Assembly: GCF_003151255.1 (NCBI RefSeq)
Contig: NZ_CP029481.1
Location: 1,488,001-1,552,000, forward strand
DNA length: 64,000 bases
Direction of reading: 5' to 3'
Source: Microvirga sp. 17 mud 1-3
Lineage (GTDB): Bacteria > Pseudomonadota > Alphaproteobacteria > Rhizobiales > Beijerinckiaceae
This document shows, in pieces, positions 43,869-52,510 of the stretch. The number at the start of each line of letters is the position of its first letter. Within the stretch, counting starts at the first letter, position 1. Both the position numbers and the translations under genes were made by a program. The notes beneath the pieces were generated by a model. The model saw nothing but the letters and a program-made list of their open reading frames with translations. It was not told the DNA's origin and did not search any database.

Positions 43869-45056
43869 ATGGGCGAGAATTTGTTGCAGAATGATCTCTT
43901 GAAGGCGCTTCCGGCAGACGGGTGTAGCGGCGCCCTGGCGGGCCGGGCCTGGCGCCCGGGCGTCGGCCCCTGTGTGGTGTCTATCCGGGACGAGGGGGTC
44001 TTCGACCTCTCGGCCGCCTGCGCCACCATAAGTTCGCTTGCGGCACTTCCCGACCCAGCCTCGGCGGTGAAGAATATGTCTGGCGAGCGCATTGGCTCCC
44101 TTGAGGACATCCTTGCCAATACGCCGCCCGAGAGGCGCGACCCGGCCAAGCCCTGGCTTCTGGCGCCGATCGACCTTCAGGTGATTAAGGCGGCCGGGGT
44201 GACCTTCGCGGTCTCGATGCTGGAGCGTGTCATCGAGGAGCGGGCGCGGGGTGATGCGGCCTCCGCGGCAGCCATCAGGGCCGAAGTGACCCGTCTGGTG
44301 GGCGACGATCTCAGCCGTCTCAAGCCCGGCTCCAAAGAGGCCATGGACCTGAAAGCGGTCCTGGTGGCGCAGGGCGCCTGGAGCCAGTATCTCGAGGTCG
44401 GGATCGGTCCTGACGCCGAGATCTTCACCAAGGCGCCGACTCTCTCGGCAGTGGGCTCCCTGATGGATGCAGGCGTGCATCCCAAATCGACCTGGAATAA
44501 TCCGGAGCCTGAGGTTGTGCTTTTGGTTTCCGGGGAGGGGCGTATCGTCGGCGCGAGCCTGGGCAACGACGTCAACCTGCGGGATTTCGAAGGCCGTTCG
44601 GCCCTCCTCCTGTCCAAGGCCAAGGATAACAACGCTTCCTGCGCCATCGGCCCCTTTATTCGCTTTTTCGACGAGAGCTTCTCGCTGGACGATGTGCGCC
44701 GCACGACCGTGACCTTGACGGTCGAGGGACAAGACGGCTTCAAGCTTGAGGGATCCTCTTCCATCGCGAAGATCAGCCGCGACCCGGAGGATCTGGTGGC
44801 GCAGACGATTGGGGCAAACCACCAGTACCCGGACGGGTTCGTGCTGTTCCTGGGCACCATGTTTGCGCCGACGCAGGACCGGGACGAGCCCGGGATGGGC
44901 TTTACCCACAAGCCGGGCGACATCGTCACCATTGCGGCGCCTCAGCTCGGCGCCCTGACGAACCGCATCCGACCGAGCTCGGAATGCGAGCCCTGGACCT
45001 TCGGCATCGGCGCGCTCATGGCGAACCTCGCCCGGCGCGGCCTGCTGAAGGAGTGA
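43869..45056 (+). CDS. fumarylacetoacetate hydrolase family protein
   Basis: The protein has 395 residues from the ATG at 43869; an ATG at 43839 is an alternative. The C-terminal two thirds have the FAH fold: KAPTLSAVGSLMDAGVHPKSTWNNPEPEVVLLVSGEGRIVGASLGNDVNLRDFEGRSALLLSKAKDNNASCAIGPFI contains the metal-binding PEPEVVL and the NDVNLRDFEG loop. Relatives act as dehydratases or hydrolases on sugar acids or aromatic-ring fission products. It resembles the longer FAH proteins with an N-terminal extension. The exact substrate is not clear from context. Confidence 0.88.
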   Translation: MGENLLQNDLLKALPADGCSGALAGRAWRPGVGPCVVSIRDEGVFDLSAACATISSLAALPDPASAVKNMSGERIGSLEDILANTPPERRDPAKPWLLAPIDLQVIKAAGVTFAVSMLERVIEERARGDAASAAAIRAEVTRLVGDDLSRLKPGSKEAMDLKAVLVAQGAWSQYLEVGIGPDAEIFTKAPTLSAVGSLMDAGVHPKSTWNNPEPEVVLLVSGEGRIVGASLGNDVNLRDFEGRSALLLSKAKDNNASCAIGPFIRFFDESFSLDDVRRTTVTLTVEGQDGFKLEGSSSIAKISRDPEDLVAQTIGANHQYPDGFVLFLGTMFAPTQDRDEPGMGFTHKPGDIVTIAAPQLGALTNRIRPSSECEPWTFGIGALMANLARRGLLKE

Positions 45057-45221
45057 CCGGAGGAGAGGGCGGGCCGGGGCCGGCTCTGGTTGCGCCTATT
45101 CCGGTCAGAACCCGATCAGACAGCGCTGATACGATCCCGGCACTGTTCCGAGAGGGTCTCTCTGATCTTTTTCCAGTTTCGCGGGTTGGGTTGGACACAA
45201 CCAAACGAAAGTGGACGGGGA

Positions 45222-46166
45222 ATGGGGTCTGACGAAAAGCTTCTCGATTGCCTTATCGTGGGAGGCGGTCCTGCGGGTCTGACGGCGGCCCTCTATCTGG
45301 CGAGGCTTCGACGGAACTTCGTGCTCATCGACAGCGGAGCGCAGCGGGCGGCCTGGATTCCGAAAAGTCATAATATCCCCGTCTTTGCGAGCGGCATCTC
45401 CGGTCCGGACCTGCTGGCCCGCCAGCGGGACACGCTTGCGCAATATGGGGTCGCGCCTACCATAGGGACGGTTTCGGGTCTGCGCAGGCAGCCGGATCGG
45501 TTCGTCGCCGTCACCGAAGGGGAGGGCGGCAGCCGCCAGATTTCTGCAAGGTACGTTCTTCTTGCCACGGGCGGCGTCGATATCGAGCCCGACCTGCCCG
45601 ACCTGCCCAATGCGATCCAGCGCGGTCTCGTGCGGTATTGCCCGATCTGTGACGGCTACGAATCCCGCGACCGCCGCATTGCGGTGATCGGTTACGGCGA
45701 CCGGGGCCTCGGCGAGGCGATCTTCATCGCACGCACATATTCGCGTGACGTGACGCTCCTCACCCTCGGGCAGCCTCTCGAAAAGCCCCTGAGGCGGCAG
45801 GGCGAGCTCGATGCCCTCGGCGTTAAGGTGGTCGAGGCCCCAGTGGAGCGTCTCGATCTTGAGGGTGACCGGATCGCAGCACTGCATGCGGGTGGCAAGG
45901 AGCTGCATTTCGACGTGCTCTATTCCGCCCTCGGTCTCAAATACCGTTCCGATCTCGCCCTGTCTCTGGACGCGGAGCACGATCCTTCCGGCGGCCTCAT
46001 CGTCGACGGCCATTGCCAGACGAGCGTGAAGGGACTCTATGCGGCCGGCGACATCGTGCGCGGCCTCGATCAGATCGTCGTCGCCATGGGCCATGCGGCC
46101 ATGGCCGCCATTCACATCCACAACCGTTGCGAGTTGCCCACCGAGGACGAGCCCGACGGCGCATGA
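45222..46166 (+). CDS. thioredoxin-reductase-like FAD/NAD(P) oxidoreductase
   Basis: The protein has 314 residues from the ATG at 45222. It has an FAD-binding CLIVGGGPAGLTAALYLARL at the start, the redox-active pair in RYCPICDGYE (about residues 138-147), the NAD(P) fold IAVIGYGDRGLGEA and the C-terminal GLYAAGDIVRGLDQIVVAMGHAAMAA. The CxxC suggests dithiol transfer, but the partner need not be thioredoxin. This length fits TrxB-like proteins. Confidence 0.9.
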   Translation: MGSDEKLLDCLIVGGGPAGLTAALYLARLRRNFVLIDSGAQRAAWIPKSHNIPVFASGISGPDLLARQRDTLAQYGVAPTIGTVSGLRRQPDRFVAVTEGEGGSRQISARYVLLATGGVDIEPDLPDLPNAIQRGLVRYCPICDGYESRDRRIAVIGYGDRGLGEAIFIARTYSRDVTLLTLGQPLEKPLRRQGELDALGVKVVEAPVERLDLEGDRIAALHAGGKELHFDVLYSALGLKYRSDLALSLDAEHDPSGGLIVDGHCQTSVKGLYAAGDIVRGLDQIVVAMGHAAMAAIHIHNRCELPTEDEPDGA

Positions 46167-46187
46167 TGCTCGGCCCTAAGCTGAAAT

Positions 46188-47212
46188 TCAGCTCAGGGCT
46201 TTGGCGAGGAGCGGGAGGCTGATGTCCATCCGGTAGTCCACGGAGGAGTGGTTGTCGTGGAACTCCTCGTAGACATGGGTGATGCCGGCCGCCGCGAGCT
46301 TGCGATGGAGGATCCGCGATCCGTAGACCATGTTGTACTGGTCGATGTCGCCACAATCCACATAAAGGCATTTCATGCCGCGCAGGGCCTTTTGGTGCCG
46401 CTCCTCGTCCACCATGCGCAGGGGGTCCCAGCGCAGCCAGTTCGCCCAGCGCTCCTCGATCAGCTCGCAGGTCTGCATGTCGACCGGCAGGCGCACGCCG
46501 TAGAACGCCTCGGGGGCCGGATCGAAGGTCGCGGACTGGGCGAGGATCATTATGGTGTGCCAATCGGCATCCTTCGCCTTTGGGCCAGCCTCGAACTTCC
46601 GGATGAAGGTCTCGATGGACATGCCGTGATCGGCGAGGTGCCGGAGCGCGCCGGCGAATTCACCGAGGTGATAGAGGAACTCGAAGCCCACATCGCCCGA
46701 ATGGCTCGCCGCTGCGGCCCAAACGGTCCCGCCATGGCGCAAGGCGTGAACCAGGGAGCCGTATCCGCCCGAGCTCTTGCCGAAAACACCCCGCCGCCCA
46801 TCGCCGCCGCACCCGAAGCTGCGCTCCACGAGGGGCAGCATTTCCCGGATCAGGAAAGTTTCCCAGGCGCCGGTGGCGGCGCTATCGATATACTGATTGC
46901 CACCAAGGCGGGTGAAGCAGTCGGGAAATACCACCACGACCGGCGGCATGGCGCCCGTGCCGATCAATCGGTCGAGGCGCTCGGGACGTTCTCGCCGTAA
47001 TTCTTCCAGTTGGTGTGGGCCGGGCCGCCCGCCGTGTAACCGACCAGGTCCACCAGGAGGGGAAGGCCGCTCCCGTCGTGGCCCGCCGGAACATAGACGT
47101 CGACGCGCCGCCGCGACGGGTCGCCGAGCAGGTTGCCCTTCAGGCACTCGCTGTCGATCCAGAGGGTGTGCACCGTTCCTTCCGGCTGGGTGTAGTCCTT
47201 CCGCATGGTCAT
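46188..47212 (-). pseudogene. alpha/beta-hydrolase esterase (enterochelin-esterase/S-formylglutathione-hydrolase fold), frameshifted
   Basis: The N-terminal part reads from 47212 (MRKDYTQPEGTVHTLW, YVPAGHDGSGLPLLVDLVGY, HTNWKNYGENVP) and then runs into a stop near 46964. The rest continues in another frame from about 46985 as ERLDRLIGTGAMPPVVVVFPDC, GAWETFLIREMLPLVER, the nucleophile motif GKSSGGYGS and a C-terminal FHDNHSSVDYRMDISLP. One base missing near 46980-46986 explains the break. With that base restored the protein would be about 340 residues of the esterase D/Fes type. It is either a recent pseudogene or a sequencing error. Confidence 0.7.
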
Positions 47213-47367
47213 CCTCGTCCCGTGGAGGACGAAACGTGACGGCGGACGGCTCCTTTGTCCAGATCGAAGCCTCGCGTGGCCGTGAATAAGTCCTTTCCGG
47301 ACCTAGCCATTTCCCCGGTCCCGGCGCTACGGTGCGCGGGACATTGCATTGCTCGGGGGATTGGACA

Positions 47368-48702
47368 ATGGCCGCAGGCTACCTTCCAAAATGGACGTTG
47401 AAGACGGAAGGCATCATCATGCCGGATGAGCGCCTGCCGATGGGGCAGACGCTCGTCGTGGGGCTCCAGCACGTGGTCGCCATGTTCGGCTCCACGGTGC
47501 TCGCTCCCATCCTCATGGGGTTCGATCCCAACGTATCGATCCTGTTTTCCGGCATCGCGACGCTGCTCTTCTTCGTGATCGTGGGCGGCCGGGTGCCGAG
47601 CTATCTCGGGTCGAGCTTTGCGTTCATCGGGCCGGTTCTCGTCGCCACCGGCGCGACGGTCGGCAGCCCTAACCCCAATATCGCTCTGGCGCTCGGCGGC
47701 ATCATCGCGGCCGGTGCCCTGTATTTCCTGATCGGTGTCGTCGTTCAGATGGCAGGCCACCGCTGGATCGAGCGGCTCATGCCGCCGGTGGTGACGGGCG
47801 CCATCGTGGCAGCCATCGGCCTGGTGCTCGCACCCATTGCGATCTCCAGTGCGTCGGGCACGACGCCTGACAATCAGGCAGGCTCTGACTTCGCCCGTTG
47901 GATTGCGCTCACCACAGTCGTGGCGGTCGGCCTTGTGGCGGTCTACGCACCGGGCATGTGGCGCCGCCTGCCGGTGCTCGTCGGTGGCGCCGTGGGCTAT
48001 CTCGCCTATTATGTGTGCGCCAATATCCTCGGCCTCGGCCAGGCCATCGACTACGCGAAGGTGAGCGAGGCGGCCTGGTTCGGAATGCCGCAATTCCACA
48101 GCCCGGTCTTCGACATGCGCGCCGTCAGCCTGATCGCTCCGGTGGCTCTGATCCTGGTTGCCGAGAACCTGGGTCATATCAAGGCCATCGGCGCCATGAC
48201 CGGGCGCAATCTTGATCCCTATCTTGGCCGCGCCTTCATGGGCGACGGGCTCGCGACCATGCTCTCAGGTGCCTCTGGCGGCACGGGCATGACCACCTAT
48301 GCCGAGAACATGGGCGTCATGGCAGTGACCCGCATTTACTCCACGCTGATCTTCATCGTGGCGGCTTTCATCGCGCTCATCCTCGGCCTTTCGCCGAAGT
48401 TCGGGGCCTTCATCGGCACCATCCCGGGTCCGGTGCTCGGCGGCCTGTCCATCGTGGTGTTCGGTCTCATCGCCGCAACGGCCGGTCGGATCTGGGTCGA
48501 GAACAGGGTCGACTTCTCCAATCCGCGCAACCTGATCACCGTCGCGGTGGCCCTGATCCTTGGGGCCGGCAATTTCAAGTTCACGCTTGGCGGGTTCACT
48601 CTGGATGGCATCGGAACCGCGACCTTCGGCGCCATCATTCTCTATCACCTCCTCCATGCGGGCCAGCCGACCGCAGCCGAGCGGGCCCAGCCGGCCGAAT
48701 AG
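47368..48702 (+). CDS. uracil/xanthine permease, NCS2 family
   Basis: The protein has 444 residues from the ATG at 47368. Many membrane helices carry the NCS2 (UraA/XanQ) motifs: LVVGLQHVVAMFGSTVLAPILMG at the start, SYLGSSFAFIGPVLVATG, the substrate-site region LVAENLGHIKAIGAMTG and GDGLATMLSGASGGTGMTTYAENMGVMAVT. It is most similar to uracil permeases. It would import a nucleobase with protons. Confidence 0.93.
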   Translation: MAAGYLPKWTLKTEGIIMPDERLPMGQTLVVGLQHVVAMFGSTVLAPILMGFDPNVSILFSGIATLLFFVIVGGRVPSYLGSSFAFIGPVLVATGATVGSPNPNIALALGGIIAAGALYFLIGVVVQMAGHRWIERLMPPVVTGAIVAAIGLVLAPIAISSASGTTPDNQAGSDFARWIALTTVVAVGLVAVYAPGMWRRLPVLVGGAVGYLAYYVCANILGLGQAIDYAKVSEAAWFGMPQFHSPVFDMRAVSLIAPVALILVAENLGHIKAIGAMTGRNLDPYLGRAFMGDGLATMLSGASGGTGMTTYAENMGVMAVTRIYSTLIFIVAAFIALILGLSPKFGAFIGTIPGPVLGGLSIVVFGLIAATAGRIWVENRVDFSNPRNLITVAVALILGAGNFKFTLGGFTLDGIGTATFGAIILYHLLHAGQPTAAERAQPAE

Positions 48703-48711
48703 CTCTCCGCA

Positions 48712-48736
48712 GGAACACGCCTCGAAAGCCCGCGTT
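48712..48736 (+). promoter_or_regulatory. EcfG-type promoter before the SDR gene
   Basis: GGAAC at 48712-48716 and GTT at 48734-48736 with a 17-base spacer. It lies 95 bases upstream of the SDR gene start. Confidence 0.6.
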
Positions 48737-48830
48737 GGGAAGCCAGCGCGGGCTTTGTCATGAATGAGCCCGGCGTTCCCCTGAACGCGCCGGTCGCAGG
48801 ACCGCGCCCCATCGCCAAGCGGATCATGCC

Positions 48831-49691
48831 ATGAGCTCTCAGCAGACCAAGACGTTGCCGCCTCAGACCCAGGACAAACAGCCGGGCCGGGAAACCGAGA
48901 TGCATCCCAGGCCCGATTACGAGCCGCGCTTTCCCGGCAGCGGCCGGCTGAAAGGGAAGGTCGCGCTCATTACAGGCGGCGACAGTGGCATCGGGCGGGC
49001 TGTATCGGTTCTCTTCGCCCGCGAAGGAGCAGACGTAGCCATCGTCTATCTCAACGAGGGGGAGGACGCCCAGGAGACAAAGCGCCTGGTGGAGCGCGAG
49101 GGGCGGCAATGCCTGACCATCGCGGGCGATGTCCGCGACCCGGATTTCGCGAAGGCGGCCGTCGAGCGGACCCTGAAGCAGTTCGGGCATCTCAATATTC
49201 TTGTGAACAACGCAGCCGAACAGCACCCGCAGAAGGACATTGCGGCGATCAGCCCCGAGCAGCTCGACCGAACCTTCCGAACCAACATCTTCGGGTATTT
49301 CTACATGGCTCAGGCGGCCCTTCCGCACCTTGGAAAAGGCTCTGCCATCATCAACACGACCTCGGTCACGGCCTATCGCGGCAGCCCCGAACTGCTCGAT
49401 TACAGCGCTACCAAGGGAGCGATCCTGGCCGTCACGCGGTCCCTGGCGAAAAAACTCGCCGAAAAGGGCATTCGCGTGAATGGGGTCGCGCCGGGGCCGA
49501 TCTGGACACCTCTTATCCCCTCGACTTTCACGGCTGAGCACGTCGCCAAATTCGGAGCCGATACACCACTGAAACGTCCCGGACAGCCGAATGAAGTGGC
49601 GCCGAGCTTCCTTTTCCTGGCCTGCGAGGATTCGTCCTACATCACCGGCTCCGTCCTGCATCCCAATGGCGGCGAGCCGACGGAATCCTGA
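48831..49691 (+). CDS. SDR-family oxidoreductase, general-stress type
   Basis: The protein has 286 residues with a flexible charged N-terminus of about 40 residues. It has a Rossmann motif TGGDSGIGRA, LVNNAAEQHPQ and the catalytic YSATKGA near residue 190, with the typical SDR C-terminal GSVLHPNGGE. The long N-terminus and HPRPDYEPRFPGSGRLKGKVALITG pattern match the YhdF/GsiB-associated general-stress dehydrogenases. An EcfG-type promoter upstream fits a stress role. The substrate is unknown. Confidence 0.92.
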   Translation: MSSQQTKTLPPQTQDKQPGRETEMHPRPDYEPRFPGSGRLKGKVALITGGDSGIGRAVSVLFAREGADVAIVYLNEGEDAQETKRLVEREGRQCLTIAGDVRDPDFAKAAVERTLKQFGHLNILVNNAAEQHPQKDIAAISPEQLDRTFRTNIFGYFYMAQAALPHLGKGSAIINTTSVTAYRGSPELLDYSATKGAILAVTRSLAKKLAEKGIRVNGVAPGPIWTPLIPSTFTAEHVAKFGADTPLKRPGQPNEVAPSFLFLACEDSSYITGSVLHPNGGEPTES

Positions 49692-49755
49692 CAGCAAAGA
49701 GGGCGGCTTGCGATGGGCCGCCCTCGGTTCAGGATGAAAAGAAATTGGGAAGCGT

Positions 49756-49959
49756 TTAGCGCCTGTTGCGCACCCTGACAGGTACCGGCACGGGAACAGG
49801 CGCTGCCCACACAAAGAAGAGCATGACTGCGGACAAGGAAGCGCCGATCAGGAAGACGATTTCGGCGATCTTCACTTGGGATGTCCAGCCGATGACAGCC
49901 GCAAGAGACGTGAGGATCGTAAAGATAAAAAATGTGCGGATGGCAATGGAACGATTCAT
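49756..49959 (-). CDS. small two-helix membrane protein, EcfG-controlled
   Basis: The protein has 67 residues with two membrane helices (IRTFFIFTILTSLAAVIGW and VKIAEIVFLIGASLSAVMLFFVW) and a basic, valine-proline-rich tail. The ATG at 49959 follows GGGAGG. An EcfG-type promoter lies at 49987-50011 on the same strand. The function is unknown. Confidence 0.7.
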   Translation of the reverse strand: MNRSIAIRTFFIFTILTSLAAVIGWTSQVKIAEIVFLIGASLSAVMLFFVWAAPVPVPVPVRVRNRR

Positions 49960-49986
49960 TGGAATAGCCTCCCAAGTGTTCTGGGA

Positions 49987-50011
49987 AACGTGCTTATCAG
50001 ACCGCGGTTCC
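49987..50011 (-). promoter_or_regulatory. EcfG-type promoter before the small membrane protein
   Basis: On the minus strand GGAAC (50007-50011) and GTT (49987-49989) are 17 bases apart. It lies about 28 bases upstream of the ATG at 49959. Confidence 0.65.
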
Positions 50012-50079
50012 ATACTGCTCTGGTCTCCTTTCAATACTTAATGTGTCGTCAGGAAAGCAGTGAAATGAGTCAGAAAGAC

Positions 50080-50105
50080 GGAACCCTACAGTCGCGCTTC
50101 GCGTT
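50080..50105 (+). promoter_or_regulatory. EcfG-type promoter before the DUF1328 gene
   Basis: GGAAC at 50080-50084 and GTT at 50103-50105 with an 18-base spacer. It lies about 50 bases upstream of the gene. Confidence 0.55.
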
Positions 50106-50155
50106 GTTTGTGCATCATCGGCTGCGGCCGAAGTCACTGTAAGCGAGGTAACACC

Positions 50156-50329
50156 ATGCTCGGTTGGGCTGTCACTTTTCTGATTATCGCTCTGGTCGCG
50201 GCTCTGTTTGGTTTCGGCGGTATTGCCGGTACGGCGGTCGAGATCGCAAAGCTCATTTTCTTCGTGGCAATCGTCCTGTTCGCCATTTCGGCTGTCATCG
50301 GACTGCTGCGTGGACGAAACCCTCTCTGA
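50156..50329 (+). CDS. DUF1328 (YtjA-like) small membrane protein
   Basis: The protein has 57 residues with two membrane helices ([21 protein letters not shown] and [20 protein letters not shown]) and the GR C-terminal end typical of DUF1328. Such proteins are frequent members of alphaproteobacterial stress regulons. An EcfG-type promoter precedes it and a strong terminator follows. Confidence 0.9.
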   Translation: MLGWAVTFLIIALVAALFGFGGIAGTAVEIAKLIFFVAIVLFAISAVIGLLRGRNPL

Positions 50330-50355
50330 CGTAAGTCACGCTCCACCTAAAAAAG

Positions 50356-50379
50356 CGCCGCCCCCCGGGCGGCGTTTTT
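50356..50379 (+). terminator. Rho-independent terminator after the DUF1328 gene
   Basis: CGCCGCCC (50356-50363) pairs with GGGCGGCG (50367-50374), followed by five T. An A-run before the stem allows function from the other side as well. Confidence 0.85.
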
Positions 50380-50460
50380 CATGTCTGACGTTAGGGAAAT
50401 CAGGCTTCCAAGGGAAATGGTTGGGGATCAGAGAGTAAGGAAAGGGTGATCCGGGCCGTG

Positions 50461-51006
50461 TTAGCCGGTTCCTTGCAGGGCAGCCCGCGTCATGCTGTCG
50501 GGACCGAGGTCGTCCACGTCGTCCACATTGAGAAGAGAGGCGAGGCGGAACCTTGCTCTGTTGACACGGCTTTTAATGGTCCCAACGGCGCAGCCGCAGA
50601 TATTGGCGGCCTCTTCGTAGGAAAATCCCTGTGCGCCGACGAGCAGAAGCGCTTCCCTTTGGTCAGGCGGGAGCTTGGCAAGTGCGCTGCGAAAATCCTC
50701 GAAATCGAGGCGGGCGCCCTGTTCCGGCTGCACCTTCAGGCGACTGGCGTAAGAACCCTCCGGGTCCTCCACCTCGCGGCGGCGCTTGCGGTATTCGGAG
50801 TGGAAGAGGTTGCGCAGGATCGTGAAGAGCCACGCGTTGAGATTCGTTCCGCGCTCGAAACGATGCAGATTGGAAAGCGCGCGGAGCAGCGTGTCCTGAA
50901 CGAGGTCATCGGCCCGATCAACTTGTCCTGACAGGGAAATTGCAAAGGCGCGGAGGCTCGGAACGGCAGCGAGGAGAGCCTCGCGAAGAGCCGGTTCCGG
51001 AGTCAT
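50461..51006 (-). CDS. ecfG: ECF sigma factor EcfG (general stress sigma factor)
   Basis: The protein has 181 residues with sigma region 2 (ADDLVQDTLLRALSNLHRFERGTNLNAWLFTILRNLFHSEYRKRRRE broken) and region 4 (LPPDQREALLLVGAQGFSYEEAANICGCAVGTIKSRVNRAR). It belongs to the EcfG group, which recognises GGAAC-N17-GTT promoters. Its start overlaps the nepR stop (ATGA at 51003-51006). In unstressed cells it is held by NepR. Phosphorylated PhyR, encoded divergently, frees it. Confidence 0.95.
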   Translation of the reverse strand: MTPEPALREALLAAVPSLRAFAISLSGQVDRADDLVQDTLLRALSNLHRFERGTNLNAWLFTILRNLFHSEYRKRRREVEDPEGSYASRLKVQPEQGARLDFEDFRSALAKLPPDQREALLLVGAQGFSYEEAANICGCAVGTIKSRVNRARFRLASLLNVDDVDDLGPDSMTRAALQGTG

Positions 51007-51221
51007 TTTGCCTTCTCCCCGCTGCTTCTCTCCAGCTTCTCCAGGAGATCCTTGAAGCGGTCGGGCACGGGCTGCTGCATCAGCTCATCGTACATTGCCC
51101 GCAGCTGGTCGCCGATGCGATTCTGACTCGTTTTGTCCAGCTGAGGCTCGGATGCAAGCTTCTCGTTCAACGACTCCTCCGGGATGACCCGAGCCAGCTT
51201 GTTTCCCTTTTCACCCGTCAT
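51003..51221 (-). CDS. nepR: anti-sigma factor NepR
   Basis: The protein has 72 residues from the ATG at 51221 (AAGGGGA upstream). The core IGDQLRAMYDELMQQPVPDRFKDLLEKLE is the NepR helix pair that binds EcfG and PhyR. It lies between the divergent phyR and ecfG, translationally coupled to ecfG. An EcfG-type promoter at 51301-51325 gives positive autoregulation. Confidence 0.95.
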   Translation of the reverse strand: MTGEKGNKLARVIPEESLNEKLASEPQLDKTSQNRIGDQLRAMYDELMQQPVPDRFKDLLEKLERSSGEKAK

Positions 51222-51300
51222 TGAGGTCCCCTTGTGATACCCACAGGCTAATTCAGGATGGTTAACCTTGGCAGTATCTGTATATTCATTTTCGAGCAAT

Positions 51301-51325
51301 AACGCCGACCGTTGCCTCTGGTTCC
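51301..51325 (-). promoter_or_regulatory. EcfG-type promoter of nepR-ecfG
   Basis: On the minus strand GGAAC (51321-51325) and GTT (51301-51303) are 17 bases apart, about 80 bases before the nepR start. Confidence 0.75.
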
Positions 51326-51332
51326 CAAAAAT

Positions 51333-51357
51333 GGAACTTTCTTCGTGCCGTCGAGTT
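51333..51357 (+). promoter_or_regulatory. EcfG-type promoter of phyR
   Basis: GGAAC at 51333-51337 and GTT at 51355-51357 with a 17-base spacer, about 52 bases before phyR. It is back to back with the nepR promoter. Confidence 0.75.
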
Positions 51358-51408
51358 TAATGGGTCCGTAGCGAGAACCGAGTCAAAAAGCTAAATAAGG
51401 GGAAGCTA

Positions 51409-52212
51409 ATGTCGACAGCCCAGCTTGTCGTCCAGCACTTGCCATATCTTCGTCGTTATGCCCGCGCACTCACCGGCAGCCAAATGGCCGGCGATGCCTA
51501 TGTGGCAGCCACCTTGGAAACCCTCGTCAGCGAGCCCGAGACCATCGGGCCGTCAGGGAACGTCAAGGTCGAGCTGTTCCGGGTCTTTACCCGCATCTGG
51601 AATTCCCTTTCGGTCAACGGCCGTAGTGAGCAGGTTCAGCGTGACCTGCCCGCAGAGGTCCGCTTGGGCCAGATTACCCCGCTGCCGCGTCAGGCCTTCC
51701 TCTTGTCCTGCCTCGAAGGTTTCGGAGAGGAAGAAGTGGGCCAGATCCTCGAGACGGACACGAAAAGCGTCCGTGATCTCGTCGACGAGGCGGGGCGCGA
51801 GCTGGCCGCCGACATGGCCACCGATATCCTCATCATCGAGGACGAGCCGCTGATCGCCATGGATCTTGAAGCCCTCGTCGAGGGGCTCGGCCATAATGTC
51901 ACGGGCGTTGCCCGCACCCGCACGGAAGCCGTCAAGCTGGCTTCCGCCAAGCGCCCGGGGCTCATTCTCGCCGATATCCAACTTGCCGATGGCAGCTCTG
52001 GCCTCGATGCGGTCAACGACTTGCTCAAGGCCTTCGAGGTTCCGGTTATTTTCATCACGGCTTATCCGGAGCGCTTCCTCACCGGTGAGCGGCCGGAGCC
52101 GGCCTTCCTCATCGCGAAGCCGTTCCAGCCCGCGAACGTGTCCGCCGTCATCAGCCAGGCCCTGTTCTTCCAGCAGAGTGCCCGTCGGCGCGAAGTCCGC
52201 GCAACGGCCTGA
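51409..52212 (+). CDS. phyR: PhyR, general stress response regulator (sigma-like domain plus receiver)
   Basis: The protein has 267 residues. Residues 1-125 mimic an ECF sigma factor (HLPYLRRYARALTGSQMAGDAYVAATLE, LPRQAFLLSCLEGFGEEEVGQIL). Residues about 138-260 are a receiver domain (ILIIEDEPLIAMDLEALVE, acceptor Asp in LILADIQLADG, FITAYPERFLTG, IAKPF). When phosphorylated, the sigma-like part captures NepR and so frees EcfG. The cognate PhyK-type kinase is not in this window. A terminator follows the gene. Confidence 0.96.
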   Translation: MSTAQLVVQHLPYLRRYARALTGSQMAGDAYVAATLETLVSEPETIGPSGNVKVELFRVFTRIWNSLSVNGRSEQVQRDLPAEVRLGQITPLPRQAFLLSCLEGFGEEEVGQILETDTKSVRDLVDEAGRELAADMATDILIIEDEPLIAMDLEALVEGLGHNVTGVARTRTEAVKLASAKRPGLILADIQLADGSSGLDAVNDLLKAFEVPVIFITAYPERFLTGERPEPAFLIAKPFQPANVSAVISQALFFQQSARRREVRATA

Positions 52213-52240
52213 TCGGACAGGCGAGTGTGAGCAGGAAAGT

Positions 52241-52273
52241 AAATGCCCGGCGCTAGGCCGGGCATTTCTTTTT
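52241..52273 (+). terminator. Rho-independent terminator of phyR
   Basis: AAATGCCCGGC (52241-52251) pairs with GCCGGGCATTT (52257-52267) and is followed by CTTTTT. It faces the terminator of the candidate sRNA at 52294-52376. Confidence 0.88.
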
Positions 52274-52293
52274 GGTGGCTCAAAAAGGCAAAT

Positions 52294-52376
52294 AAAAAAG
52301 ACGGGCTTATAAAAGCCCGTCTGAAGGTGCCGGCCAATGCACAAGGGGAATGCGGGGAGGACCAGGAGGCCGGTAC
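52294..52376 (-). ncRNA. candidate EcfG-dependent small RNA A
   Basis: On the minus strand an EcfG-type promoter (GGAAC 52403-52407, N17, GTT 52383-52385) is followed by about 80 bases without an open frame. These end in a strong terminator: AGACGGGCTT/AAGCCCGTCT (52299-52322) then TTTTTT. The predicted transcript is C-rich, with CCTCCTGG and GTCCTCCCCGC, anti-Shine-Dalgarno-like segments typical of trans-acting sRNAs, for example GsrN, a stress-sigma-dependent sRNA of Caulobacter. Just before the terminator it carries GCCGGCACCTTC, shared with candidate B at 55979. The start site is inferred from the promoter. Confidence 0.6.
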
Positions 52377-52382
52377 TTCAAG

Positions 52383-52407
52383 AACGCCACAGTACCGGGA
52401 AGGTTCC
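52383..52407 (-). promoter_or_regulatory. EcfG-type promoter of candidate sRNA A
   Basis: On the minus strand GGAAC (52403-52407) and GTT (52383-52385) with a 17-base spacer. No coding gene follows within reach on this strand. Confidence 0.6.
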
Positions 52408-52443
52408 GGACCTGTTCTTTTATTTACGAAAAGTAAATCTCCA

Positions 52444-52468
52444 GGAACATCGCCGATAGGGCCGCGTT
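52444..52468 (+). promoter_or_regulatory. EcfG-type promoter before the exported protein gene
   Basis: GGAAC at 52444-52448 and GTT at 52466-52468 with a 17-base spacer, 42 bases before the ATG at 52511. Confidence 0.65.
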
Positions 52469-52510
52469 GTTCTGCCGGAAGTAGCCAAGCTGCCGGAATT
52501 GGAGGGGAAA

